NCBI GenBank assembly: GCA_900543415.1
Contig: UQRE01000051.1
Span: 1-13,135 of the forward strand
Direction of reading: 5' to 3'
Source of the DNA: an uncultured Dorea sp.
GTDB taxonomy: Bacteria; Bacillota; Clostridia; Lachnospirales; Lachnospiraceae
Length of the DNA stretch: 13,135 bases
Positions within the stretch are counted from its first letter, which is position 1. Each line of letters opens with the position of its first letter. The notes under the pieces were generated by a model that searched no databases, was not told the DNA's origin, and saw nothing but the letters and a program-made list of their open reading frames with translations. The position numbers were made by a program, and so were the translations under genes. Below are positions 7,107 through 13,135 of this stretch, one piece after another.

Positions 7107-7217
7107 CTAACTTACGATCCAGCTTTCAATCTCTTCTGCTCCGGCATATTTCTCTAAGTATTTTCGTCCGAATTCCAATGCCTTCTCCAAATCATCGTTG
7201 TCTGATCTACTTATCTC
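7107..7217 (-). pseudogene. Possible gene remnant or tiny ORF downstream of degV
   Basis: A minus-strand frame open from 7217 to TAG at 7107-7109 encodes 36 residues with a convincing protein-like helical composition (DDLEKALEFGRKYLEKYAGA, then EEIESWIVS). It has no ATG or GTG; a TTG at codon 10 lacks a ribosome binding site. It overlaps the last codons of degV in another frame. DegV itself looks complete, so this is best explained as the decayed 3' end of a separate gene, or as an unusual coupled small ORF. I do not recognise the family. Confidence 0.35.
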
Positions 7218-8074
7218 TCATTTCCCATACAGAACAACGCCAGTACTCCCGGACCGGTATGGCTTCCGATCACAGTTCCGATATTGTTGATCAGTATGTC
7301 CTGAATTCCCATTTTTTCACGCACTAATCCGGCAAGGTATTCTGCATCTTCCAGACAGTCTCCGTGCGTAATCATAACAAGGTCATTTTCATATCCCTCA
7401 TACTGCTTCAATGCCATATCTACCAGTTTATGAATCGACTTCTTACGCCCGCGCTCTTTGCCGATCACCTGAAGGCATCCTTGATTATCCATATGGATGA
7501 TTGGTTTGATCTGCACCATTGTTCCGAGAATTGCAGCCGTTTTAGAGACTCTTCCGCCTCTCTGCAAATGATTAAGATCATCCACCGTCACGTTGTGACA
7601 AACATGAAGCTTATTCTCTTCCACCCACTGTGCAAGTTCATCGATCGTCATTCCTTCTTCTTTTCTCTTCAATGCATAGTATAACAGAAGCCCTTCACCA
7701 AGGCAGGCACACAACGTATCGATTACAATTATTTTTCGCTCAGGATATTCTTCTGCCAGCTCTTCCGCCGCAATCCTCATACTGTTATATGTTCCACTGA
7801 GCCCAGAGGAAAATCCCAGATGCAGGATATCATTTCCGGCCTTTAAAATAGGTTCGAACTTCTCTTTTGCCTCTTCTGGATTCATCTGTGTCGTAACAGC
7901 CATCTTCCCTTCACGCAGCTTTTGAAAAAATTCTTTGTGAGACAAGCCCGACATATCTTCGTATGTCTCACCATCAATGGTATATCTCAACGCCATAACC
8001 GGAATATTTCTCTCTTCCAGCCATTCTTTCGGAAGGTCAACGGTACTGTTTACTGTGATTACATAGTTTCCCAT
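7211..8074 (-). CDS. DegV family protein (fatty-acid-binding, FakB-like)
   Basis: The 287 residues match the usual 280-290 length of DegV proteins. The N-terminus (YVITVNSTVDLP) gives the first strand and the S-T/D-L-P turn. TTQ (61-63) and SSGLSGTY (89-96) are the fatty-acid carboxylate-binding loops, RGGR (172-175) is the family motif in the second domain, and I-G-x-H-T-G-P-G appears as SHTGPG at 271-276. FakB/DegV proteins hold a fatty acid for phosphorylation by FakA during exogenous fatty acid incorporation; many paralogues have unknown ligands and no fakA is seen here. AAGGAGGAT precedes the ATG. The gene is monocistronic and converges on the terminator at 7047-7085. Confidence 0.95.
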   Translation of the reverse strand: MGNYVITVNSTVDLPKEWLEERNIPVMALRYTIDGETYEDMSGLSHKEFFQKLREGKMAVTTQMNPEEAKEKFEPILKAGNDILHLGFSSGLSGTYNSMRIAAEELAEEYPERKIIVIDTLCACLGEGLLLYYALKRKEEGMTIDELAQWVEENKLHVCHNVTVDDLNHLQRGGRVSKTAAILGTMVQIKPIIHMDNQGCLQVIGKERGRKKSIHKLVDMALKQYEGYENDLVMITHGDCLEDAEYLAGLVREKMGIQDILINNIGTVIGSHTGPGVLALFCMGNER

Positions 8075-8113
8075 ATCTATTATCCTCCTTATTCCCAGAT
8101 AAAATTCTTTTTT

Positions 8114-8122
8114 ATTTTACCA
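8114..8122 (-). promoter_or_regulatory. Candidate extended -10 promoter of degV
   Basis: On the minus strand TGG-TAAAAT (8122-8114) forms an extended -10 element about 40 nt ahead of the degV ATG. A -35 is not clear. An inverted repeat, ATCCGA (8124-8129) and TCGGAT (8154-8159), sits immediately upstream and could be an operator. Confidence 0.4.
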
Positions 8123-8173
8123 CATCCGAATAAGGTTGTAAAATATAACATCCTCGGATTCTGATTCCGCCTT

Positions 8174-9535
8174 CTAGTTTAATTTTACATTGAGATAGCT
8201 TCTGCCGGAAAGTGTTTTATTAAAACAAATGCTCACAATCACAACGATTGTCCCTGCCAAAAAGCCAATCCAATTGAACACCGCCGTAAGCAAAAGAAGC
8301 TGAAGTCTCATAAATTTCAACGCATATCCGAGTTCAAAATTAGGCTGCGTATAATTTGCAACTGCAACAAATGCCATATACAGCATGACCTCGGAGTTAA
8401 ACCAGCCTGATTTTACCGAAAATTCTCCCATGACAAGACCGGCGATCACACTCAGCGGTGTACTTAACATACTCGGTGTGTTTAAAGCAGCAAGCCTGAG
8501 TCCGTCAATGGCAACTTCCAGCATAAGAAGCTGAAAAATAAGCGGTATATTCACCGTATCCTTCACCACTACAAAATAAAACATTTTCGGCAGCCATTCC
8601 AGATTCTGCATAAACAGCAAAAACACCGGTGTTAAAAATACAGTCAGGAAACTGATCAGACCTCTGGAAGCTTTCAAGTATATGCTTGTCAGTGTCGGAA
8701 AATAATAGTCATTTGCTTCTTCTATAATATCGTATACAGAAGTAGGAAGTATCATTGCCGATGGGGAATTATCTACAAGAATAACGACTTTCCCTTCCAG
8801 CAAGCACGCCGCAGCCGTGTCCGGTCTCTCTGTAAATTTGAATTTAGGAAATGGATTATACCATTTTCTTTTAAACAAACATTCTGCAAGGCTTTGTTGA
8901 TTCATTCTAAGATCATCGGTCTTTATACTTTTGATCCTGTTTGAGACATTTTCCAGAAGCTTGGCGTCTACCCGGTCATTCATATAGCAGATTGCGACAT
9001 CCGTTCGAGAGCTGTCCCCAACTTCCGTCATCTCCATCACAAGATGCGGATCACGGATTCTGCGCCTCATAAGCGCTGTATTAAATACGATAGTTTCCAC
9101 AAACCCGTCTCTTGATCCCCTAAGAGACTTATCTTTATCCGGCTCGTCCACGCTCCGCGCGGGATATGTCCGACAGTCTATGGCAATTGCCGCTTCGTAC
9201 CCGTCTATAAAGAGACACGTCACCCCGGACAACACATTTTTTAATACTTGATCAAAATCTCCGAGTATATCTACTTCTACATAGGGAATACATTGTCTTG
9301 CAAATTGTGTAGCATCCTCCGGAAGATCCTGTTCTTTGACTTTCATCATCGAATCCATAATCTTCAGCATAACTTCATCCTTCGTAAAGCCATCAATAAA
9401 ATAGAAAGAAGCAACTCTTCCTCCAATCATAAGATCTCTCTGTATGATATCAAAACTATCCCTCACCGGAAGGATTTGATTCATATATGACGCATTCGCC
9501 TCTCTGGACGCTGTGACTTTTTTCATATCCCGCAT
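8174..9535 (-). CDS. spoVAF: Spore germination protein, GerA/SpoVAF family
   Basis: The 453-residue protein has a soluble N-terminal half (about 1-285) and a membrane half with four to five hydrophobic spans (about 290-440), the layout of GerA A-subunits and SpoVAF. The N-terminus (LPVRDSFDIIQRDLMIGGR, then FYFIDGF) and the block SLRGSRDGFVET (137-148) followed by NTALMRRRIRDP are family landmarks. It is slightly shorter than SpoVAF of Bacillus (about 490), without a long hydrophilic tail. Members sit in the inner spore membrane and assist germinant signalling or dipicolinate release. No spoVA or gerB/gerC genes flank it, so it is an orphan here; SpoVAF is preferred to GerAA for that reason and for the N-terminal motif. 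GGAGG lies 6 nt from the ATG. I found no clear sigma-G promoter. Confidence 0.88.
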   Translation of the reverse strand: MRDMKKVTASREANASYMNQILPVRDSFDIIQRDLMIGGRVASFYFIDGFTKDEVMLKIMDSMMKVKEQDLPEDATQFARQCIPYVEVDILGDFDQVLKNVLSGVTCLFIDGYEAAIAIDCRTYPARSVDEPDKDKSLRGSRDGFVETIVFNTALMRRRIRDPHLVMEMTEVGDSSRTDVAICYMNDRVDAKLLENVSNRIKSIKTDDLRMNQQSLAECLFKRKWYNPFPKFKFTERPDTAAACLLEGKVVILVDNSPSAMILPTSVYDIIEEANDYYFPTLTSIYLKASRGLISFLTVFLTPVFLLFMQNLEWLPKMFYFVVVKDTVNIPLIFQLLMLEVAIDGLRLAALNTPSMLSTPLSVIAGLVMGEFSVKSGWFNSEVMLYMAFVAVANYTQPNFELGYALKFMRLQLLLLTAVFNWIGFLAGTIVVIVSICFNKTLSGRSYLNVKLN

Positions 9536-9624
9536 AGTTTTCCTCCATTACCTCTGCTTATTTTACATTCTCTTATACTTATTTTTATCTTCTCCGTAAA
9601 TGAAGGAAAATATCCATTTTCAAG

Positions 9625-9655
9625 AAAAAAGACAGAAGCCTCTTTTGCTTCTGTC
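9625..9655 (-). terminator. Terminator of dut
   Basis: On the minus strand GACAGAAGC (9655-9647) pairs perfectly with GCTTCTGTC (9639-9631) over a 7-nt loop, followed by six U (9630-9625). It lies about 20 bp after the dut stop and separates it from spoVAF, which must have its own promoter between 9625 and 9550. Confidence 0.88.
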
Positions 9656-9676
9656 CTTCTCCCGCCATCTTTTGGC

Positions 9677-10195
9677 TTATCTATTTGTAGTACTCCCAAA
9701 CCCGCCATTTCGGGCTTCTGTTACCTCGTCGTCAACCGTTATTCCGTATTCTACGAAAATCCCCTGCATAAATCCCGTTCCAGCCGGAATATTTACGCTC
9801 TTTCCTTCTTTGCTGTCATTCGTGATCTTTGCAAAAATATGCCCTTCATTGTCCGACATATAATAATCACTGTCTATAATTCCAACCGTATTATTTAGCT
9901 GAAGGCGATATTTGAATCCGAGTCCGCTTCTCGGATAACACTTCAGCACCCAGTCTGTTGCAATTTTTACACGAATTCCTGTCGGAATCTTTACCGTCTC
10001 CCCCGGTTCCAGAGAAAGATCTATCGGGGCAAAGAAATCATATCCTGCCGATCCCCTTGTCGCTCTTCGCGGAAGCTTCAAAGAATCATAAACCTCTCTT
10101 ATCAACTTCTCATCACATTCTCCGAATGAATCCCGATATCCTTCCGCAAACTGTTCAAAACTTACCTTTAAAAATTCTGCCACTCTTTTTGCCAT
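9677..10195 (-). CDS. dut: dUTP diphosphatase (trimeric dUTPase)
   Basis: The enzyme hydrolyses dUTP to dUMP and pyrophosphate, keeping uracil out of DNA and feeding thymidylate synthesis. All five family motifs are present in 172 residues: SAGYDF (49-54), PRSGLGFK (88-95), NTVGIIDSDYY with the catalytic Asp region (102-112), GTGFMQGIF (139-147) and RNGGFGST (162-169), the C-terminal arm that closes over the active site. Motif 3 is followed by a short MSDNEGHI insert. The protein is longer than typical trimeric Dut (about 140-150) because of a helical N-terminal extension of some 35 residues in place of the usual first strand. AGGA lies 5 nt ahead of the ATG. It is a single-gene unit with its own promoter and terminator. 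Confidence 0.96.
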   Translation of the reverse strand: MAKRVAEFLKVSFEQFAEGYRDSFGECDEKLIREVYDSLKLPRRATRGSAGYDFFAPIDLSLEPGETVKIPTGIRVKIATDWVLKCYPRSGLGFKYRLQLNNTVGIIDSDYYMSDNEGHIFAKITNDSKEGKSVNIPAGTGFMQGIFVEYGITVDDEVTEARNGGFGSTTNR

Positions 10196-10279
10196 ATAGT
10201 TCCTACTCTTTCCTCTTTATAATCAGCTATATTTAGTAGATTTTTATGATTTTATCACAATATCCTGTATTCCCTAACT

Positions 10280-10308
10280 ATCTTAGCACCGGTCCATCTA
10301 ACAGTCAA
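10280..10308 (-). promoter_or_regulatory. Promoter of dut
   Basis: On the minus strand TTGACT (10308-10303) and TAAGAT (10285-10280) are exactly 17 nt apart, giving a start near 10273 and a leader of about 78 nt. It lies just downstream of the alsT-type symporter terminator. Confidence 0.6.
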
Positions 10309-10328
10309 TGCCATCCCTTAAAAAAGTC

Positions 10329-10363
10329 AAAAAAAATAGAACTCCAAAAAGGAGTTCTATTTT
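10329..10363 (-). terminator. Terminator of the alanine/glycine symporter gene
   Basis: AAAATAGAACTCC (10333-10345) and GGAGTTCTATTTT-type sequence (10351-10363) form a 13-bp perfect stem with a 5-nt loop. On the minus strand it ends in a run of eight U (10336-10329), partly paired in the stem base. Confidence 0.88.
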
Positions 10364-10374
10364 CGTCTGTTTCC

Positions 10375-10416
10375 ATCAATTTATGTTTCTATCAATTTAT
10401 GTTCCCATCAATTTAT
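10375..10416. repeat. Three 16-bp tandem repeats at the symporter stop codon
   Basis: ATCAATTTAT recurs at 10375-10384, 10391-10400 and 10407-10416, a strict 16-bp period; the spacers (GTTTCT, GTTCCC) are also similar. The third copy abuts the TAA stop of the symporter gene (10416-10418), and the array fills the space before the terminator. Confidence 0.8.
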
Positions 10417-11813
10417 TATCTGCTTTTAACAACCGGAACCGGAGTATCATCCTTAGCATCCAGATCGTTGATATATTTCTTTGTCTCTTTCACGATCATA
10501 TTAGACAGGAGTAATACTGCAATCAAGTTCGGTATTGCCATCAATGCGTTCAATGTATCTGCAATCAACCATACAAGATCAAGTGCAACTACAGGAGCAA
10601 TTGCTGCAACTGCGATATAGAGAATACGATAAACAATTAATACGCCTTTTCCTGCTCTGCCTGCAAAATATTCTACACAACGCTCTCCGTAATATGCCCA
10701 TCCGAGAATGGTAGAATAAGCAAAGGAGATCATACCAAGTGTTAAAATAATTGGTCCAAGATACGGAATCTGACCGAATGCAAGAGAAGTTAAAACACCA
10801 CCGTCAGAAACTTCATTTGCATTGATTGTAGGATTCTTCATAATTGTTGTTACAAGAACAAGACCTGTCAATGCACATACAACTACTGTATCCCAGAATG
10901 TACCAGTAGAAGATACTAATGCCTGACGAACCGGATTTCTTGTCTGTGCTGCCGCTGCTGCGATCGGAGCAGAACCAAGACCGGATTCGTTAGAGAACAA
11001 TCCTCTCGCAACTCCGTACTGGATTGCATAACGGATACCTGTACCAACAAGACCACCTGCAGCCGCACCCGGTGTAAATGCCAGTTTACAGATTGTTGCC
11101 AGTGCCGGAATAATATAATCATAGTTCATACAAAGGATAATCACACATCCGAGTACGTAGAAAATAGCCATAAACGGAACAAGCTTCTCACATACATTTG
11201 CAATTGCCTTAATACCGCCAAAAATAACGATTGCTGTAAGAATTGCAACTACTACACCCACGATCCACGCCGGAACACCAAAGTTCTCTCGGCACACCGT
11301 TGCAATTGCATTTACCTGTGTAGCACAACCAATACCAAAGGAAGCAAAACCTGCTAAAATAGCAAATAACATTCCGAGCCATTTCATGTTCAGGCCTCTC
11401 TCCAAAGCATACATGGCACCGCCCTGCATACGTCCGTCTTCTGTCTTCACTCTGTATTTAACAGCGATCAGAGACTCCGCATATTTCGTTGCGATTCCAA
11501 ATACACCTGTAAGCCAAGTCCACAGAACCGCTCCAGGCCCTCCGAGGGCAATTGCTGTACCTACACCGATAATATTACCGGTTCCGATGGTAGCCGCAAG
11601 AGCTGTTGTCAATGCTCCAAACTGTGATACTTCACCTTCTGCATCTGGATCTTTTGCCACTGATAATTTGATACCTTTAGATATGGTCTTTCGTTGAATA
11701 AACCCGGTTCTTATTGTAAGGAAAACATGCGTTCCAAACAATAGAATAATCATCGGCCAGCCCCATACAACACCATTGATTTTACCTACAACGTTATTAA
11801 TTGCATCAAACAT
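10416..11813 (-). CDS. Alanine/glycine:cation symporter, AGCS family
   Basis: AGCS carriers import alanine or glycine with Na+. The protein begins MFDAINNVVGKINGVVWG, the usual AGCS N-terminus, and has about eleven hydrophobic spans. Signature blocks are GTGNIIGVGTAIALGGPGAV (77-96) and RGLFSNESGLGSAP (270-283), which line the substrate and Na+ sites. An upstream in-frame GTG (11858) would give 480 residues, but it would add a charged KKFFRTKRKKRGHN leader not seen in the family. The ATG at 11813 has AAAAGGGGG six nt ahead, so I take 465 residues. The gene is monocistronic, with a strong promoter 63 bp upstream and a hairpin terminator. The name alsT would fit in a broad sense but the exact substrate is not shown by sequence. 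Confidence 0.95.
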   Translation of the reverse strand: MFDAINNVVGKINGVVWGWPMIILLFGTHVFLTIRTGFIQRKTISKGIKLSVAKDPDAEGEVSQFGALTTALAATIGTGNIIGVGTAIALGGPGAVLWTWLTGVFGIATKYAESLIAVKYRVKTEDGRMQGGAMYALERGLNMKWLGMLFAILAGFASFGIGCATQVNAIATVCRENFGVPAWIVGVVVAILTAIVIFGGIKAIANVCEKLVPFMAIFYVLGCVIILCMNYDYIIPALATICKLAFTPGAAAGGLVGTGIRYAIQYGVARGLFSNESGLGSAPIAAAAAQTRNPVRQALVSSTGTFWDTVVVCALTGLVLVTTIMKNPTINANEVSDGGVLTSLAFGQIPYLGPIILTLGMISFAYSTILGWAYYGERCVEYFAGRAGKGVLIVYRILYIAVAAIAPVVALDLVWLIADTLNALMAIPNLIAVLLLSNMIVKETKKYINDLDAKDDTPVPVVKSR

Positions 11814-11875
11814 ATTATGCCCCCTTTTCTTTCTCTTCGTCCTGAAGAATTTTTTCACGTTTTTACTTTAAGAAT

Positions 11876-11904
11876 ATTCTAACTTATCTCGTTAAAATTG
11901 GCAA
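11876..11904 (-). promoter_or_regulatory. Sigma-A promoter of the alanine/glycine symporter
   Basis: On the minus strand TTGCCA (11904-11899) and TAGAAT (11881-11876) are 17 nt apart, each matching consensus at five of six positions. The start would lie near 11869, leaving about 55 nt of leader. The -10 lies in the palindrome AGAATATTCT (11871-11880), and the -35 abuts the palindrome AACAATTGTT. Confidence 0.7.
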
Positions 11905-11912
11905 CAATTGTT
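11903..11912. promoter_or_regulatory. Perfect 10-bp palindrome at the symporter -35 (possible operator)
   Basis: AACAATTGTT is self-complementary and overlaps the upstream end of the -35 box. An 8-bp inverted repeat GTTAAAAT (11891-11898) and ATTTTAAC (about 11935-11942) surrounds it. The placement suits a repressor or activator site, but AT-rich DNA gives such palindromes often. Confidence 0.35.
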
Positions 11913-11953
11913 ATATTATTGTCATTTATTTCGTTATTTTAACTAACATTGTA

Positions 11954-11968
11954 TTAATATTCTTTATT
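11954..11968. repeat. 15-bp direct repeat, copy 1
   Basis: TTAATATTCTTTATT is identical to the copy at 12043-12057, 89 bp away. Both lie in the very AT-rich gap between the recombinase-like gene and the symporter promoter (11905-12089), which otherwise holds no gene that I can see. Confidence 0.6.
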
Positions 11969-12042
11969 TTTGACTTTGTTAAATGAGTAACTATAGCCTT
12001 TTAATCACCATTTTGACCTTTTAAATTGTACATTATTTTTTC

Positions 12043-12057
12043 TTAATATTCTTTATT
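12043..12057. repeat. 15-bp direct repeat, copy 2
   Basis: This is the second exact copy of TTAATATTCTTTATT, about 33 bp beyond the stop codon of the recombinase-like gene. A recombination or protein-binding role is possible; chance in AT-rich DNA is also possible. Confidence 0.6.
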
Positions 12058-12089
12058 CAGAATTTTCTAGACAATTTGCACAAACGTGT

Positions 12090-12989
12090 TTACAACTCGG
12101 GAGGGACGATTTTCACATGAACAAGATTCTGAACTTCCTTTCGTAATTGATTCCGATACACTTTTCCGTCATATCTGTGAATCTGAGTTGTTGTAATTCC
12201 AAGCTGTTCAGCCATCTGCTCCATTGAGGCTCCGTAAGAGGACAATGTAAATCCACAAGTATTTCTAAGGCTCCTTGCACTATAGGATGGAATCCCGGCA
12301 ATGGAAGTATATTTCTTCATTAATCTGCTGATAAACATTATATTTAATTGATTGCCTCGCCTATTATAGAATAGCCATTGATTTTCCTTACGTTCTTCCA
12401 GATAGGAAAGAAGGATTTTTTCTGCATCTTCCGGTACATAGATAAGTTCTTTTTTGCCTTGTATTTCTACATACATTCCATTTTCATATCGATAAAAATC
12501 ATTGGGCGATAAATTAATAATCTCTGTGGAGCTCATTCCCATCCGATATAAAAAAGTAAAAATACAATACGCCATTCGATTTCCTTTTGCCGCTTCAAAG
12601 AGCTTATCTATATCTCTGACCAGTACAGATTTCGCAAGTTTTTCCTGTTTTTCCATCAACTGCAGATATGGTTCGTACAAATCACTAAACTCCAGCCGCA
12701 GGCCATCCTCTTCTTTTCTTTCACAAATGTACTGTGCAAAGGAATGAAGCTCCCGAAACTTTTTTGCTGCGGTAGAGCCTTTGAGTTGCCCCTCTTCCAC
12801 TCTCTCTTTCATATAATGATAATAATCATCTACGTCTGTACAGCTAAGCTTTAAAAAATCTTTGCCTGTATATTCCATGATTTCATCAAGATCACTTTGA
12901 TAAGAGGCTTCTGTTGTCTGACTTTTAAAATGGCTTTTAAAATCTATCCATATTCTCATTGTAAGCTCCGAAGCAAACTGGCTTTTCAT
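12090..12989 (-). CDS. Tyrosine-recombinase-fold protein, probably catalytically inactive
   Basis: The 299 residues have the XerC/D-like plan: an N-terminal helical core-binding domain (about 5-95) and a C-terminal catalytic-fold domain (about 115-285). Landmarks align, but the active residues do not. In the G-L-R-x-S-E box the Arg is Ser153 (GMSSTEI). The strand lysine may survive (GKK, 178-180). H-x-L-R-H is R239-S-L-R242-N243, so only the second Arg remains. L-G-H is LGI (265). In T-T-Q-I-Y the nucleophile position is His271, with Tyr273 two residues on. The frame is intact and starts with a strong AAGGAGGGGG site, arguing for a conserved DNA-binding role rather than decay. Its ATG overlaps the stop of an upstream frame (ATGA). 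Recombination activity, if any, would need a shifted tyrosine. I found no clear terminator after it. Confidence 0.85.
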   Translation of the reverse strand: MKSQFASELTMRIWIDFKSHFKSQTTEASYQSDLDEIMEYTGKDFLKLSCTDVDDYYHYMKERVEEGQLKGSTAAKKFRELHSFAQYICERKEEDGLRLEFSDLYEPYLQLMEKQEKLAKSVLVRDIDKLFEAAKGNRMAYCIFTFLYRMGMSSTEIINLSPNDFYRYENGMYVEIQGKKELIYVPEDAEKILLSYLEERKENQWLFYNRRGNQLNIMFISRLMKKYTSIAGIPSYSARSLRNTCGFTLSSYGASMEQMAEQLGITTTQIHRYDGKVYRNQLRKEVQNLVHVKIVPPEL

Positions 12990-13135
12990 AATACCCCCTC
13001 CTTGCTTGTCTGGGTAGTGTCAAAAACTACCTGTTTTTTATTGTTTAAATCTATTAAAAACCTTGATTTTATGGGAAGTTGCAAATAAAAAGAGCATTTA
13101 CCTCCCATTTTTGATATAATGTCCTCGACCAAAAT
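12986..13135 (-). CDS. 3' end of an unidentified upstream gene (partial)
   Basis: From the window edge the minus strand is open for 49 codons to TGA at 12988-12986. The tail looks like real protein (LVEDIISKMGGKCSFYLQLP, later KQVVFDTTQTSKEGVL). Its stop overlaps the start of the recombinase-like gene as ATGA, typical of translationally coupled genes, and no promoter was found between them. An internal ATG at 13108 has no ribosome binding site, so the gene more likely begins beyond the window. I do not recognise the family. The alternative is that this is a leader region with a chance open frame; a 9-bp hairpin (13108-13100 with 13080-13072) lies within it. Confidence 0.45.
   Translation of the reverse strand: MLVEDIISKMGGKCSFYLQLPIKSRFLIDLNNKKQVVFDTTQTSKEGVL

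Noticed and set aside
9523..9708. A 61-codon minus-strand frame spanning the dut terminator
   Set aside because: It overlaps dut in another frame and reads through the terminator hairpin; no ribosome binding site.
11814..11858. GTG start adding 15 residues to the AGCS symporter
   Set aside because: The ATG at 11813 has a better spaced GGGGG site and gives the usual family N-terminus.
13013..13039. Plus-strand terminator-like hairpin GGTAGT/ACTACC with six T
   Set aside because: No plus-strand gene precedes it, the stem is only 6 bp, and it lies inside the probable minus-strand upstream gene.
13072..13108. Hairpin ATGGGAAGT/ACCTCCCAT near the window end, as a riboswitch or terminator
   Set aside because: One mismatch on the plus strand, no U-run on the minus strand, and it falls inside a likely coding frame.
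1..13135. CRISPR arrays, tRNA or rRNA genes, insertion sequences, prophage genes
   Set aside because: I saw no regularly spaced long repeats, no tRNA or rRNA signatures and no transposase; the recombinase-like gene stands without other mobile-element genes.

Overview
The window looks like chromosome of a low-GC, spore-forming Gram-positive bacterium, most likely a gut Lachnospiraceae (Clostridium cluster XIVa). This rests on strong GGAGG-type ribosome binding sites, a GerA/SpoVAF-family spore protein, a DegV protein, the infC-rpmI-rplT operon with a non-AUG infC start, sodium-coupled amino acid carriers of the NSS and AGCS families, and many U-tailed hairpin terminators. I cannot resolve the genus from the sequence alone. 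I see no rRNA, tRNA, CRISPR array, insertion sequence or prophage.

Layout. At 1-470 (+ strand) a 98-residue gene is interrupted by one in-frame TGA in a C-x-x-U context, followed by a hairpin at the right distance to be a bacterial SECIS element; I read it as a small selenoprotein. A bidirectional terminator (430-467) separates it from a minus-strand pair of ABC half-transporters (474-4081), which overlap as TAATG and form one heterodimeric exporter with one degenerate ATP site. Next, also on the minus strand, is infC-rpmI-rplT (4193-5323), with a promoter, a leader of about 170 nt, an attenuator hairpin and an AUU start for IF3. A divergent promoter drives a 452-residue NSS-family Na+ symporter (5666-7024), closed by a bidirectional terminator.

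The remaining genes are on the minus strand. They are a DegV fatty-acid-binding protein with a possible gene remnant behind it (7107-8074), an orphan SpoVAF/GerA-family gene (8174-9535), a dUTPase with an unusual N-terminus (9677-10195), an alanine/glycine:Na+ symporter with three 16-bp tandem repeats at its stop codon (10416-11813), and a tyrosine-recombinase-fold protein that has lost most catalytic residues (12090-12989). The last overlaps the 3' end of an unidentified upstream gene that runs off the window.

Functionally the region is a mosaic of small independent transcription units: translation (IF3, L35, L20), Na+-driven amino acid uptake (NSS and AGCS carriers), nucleotide hygiene (Dut), export (ABC pair), lipid/fatty-acid handling (DegV) and sporulation (SpoVAF). 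The observations most worth following are the selenoprotein candidate, the catalytically degraded recombinase-like gene with its coupled partner, and the infC leader attenuator.
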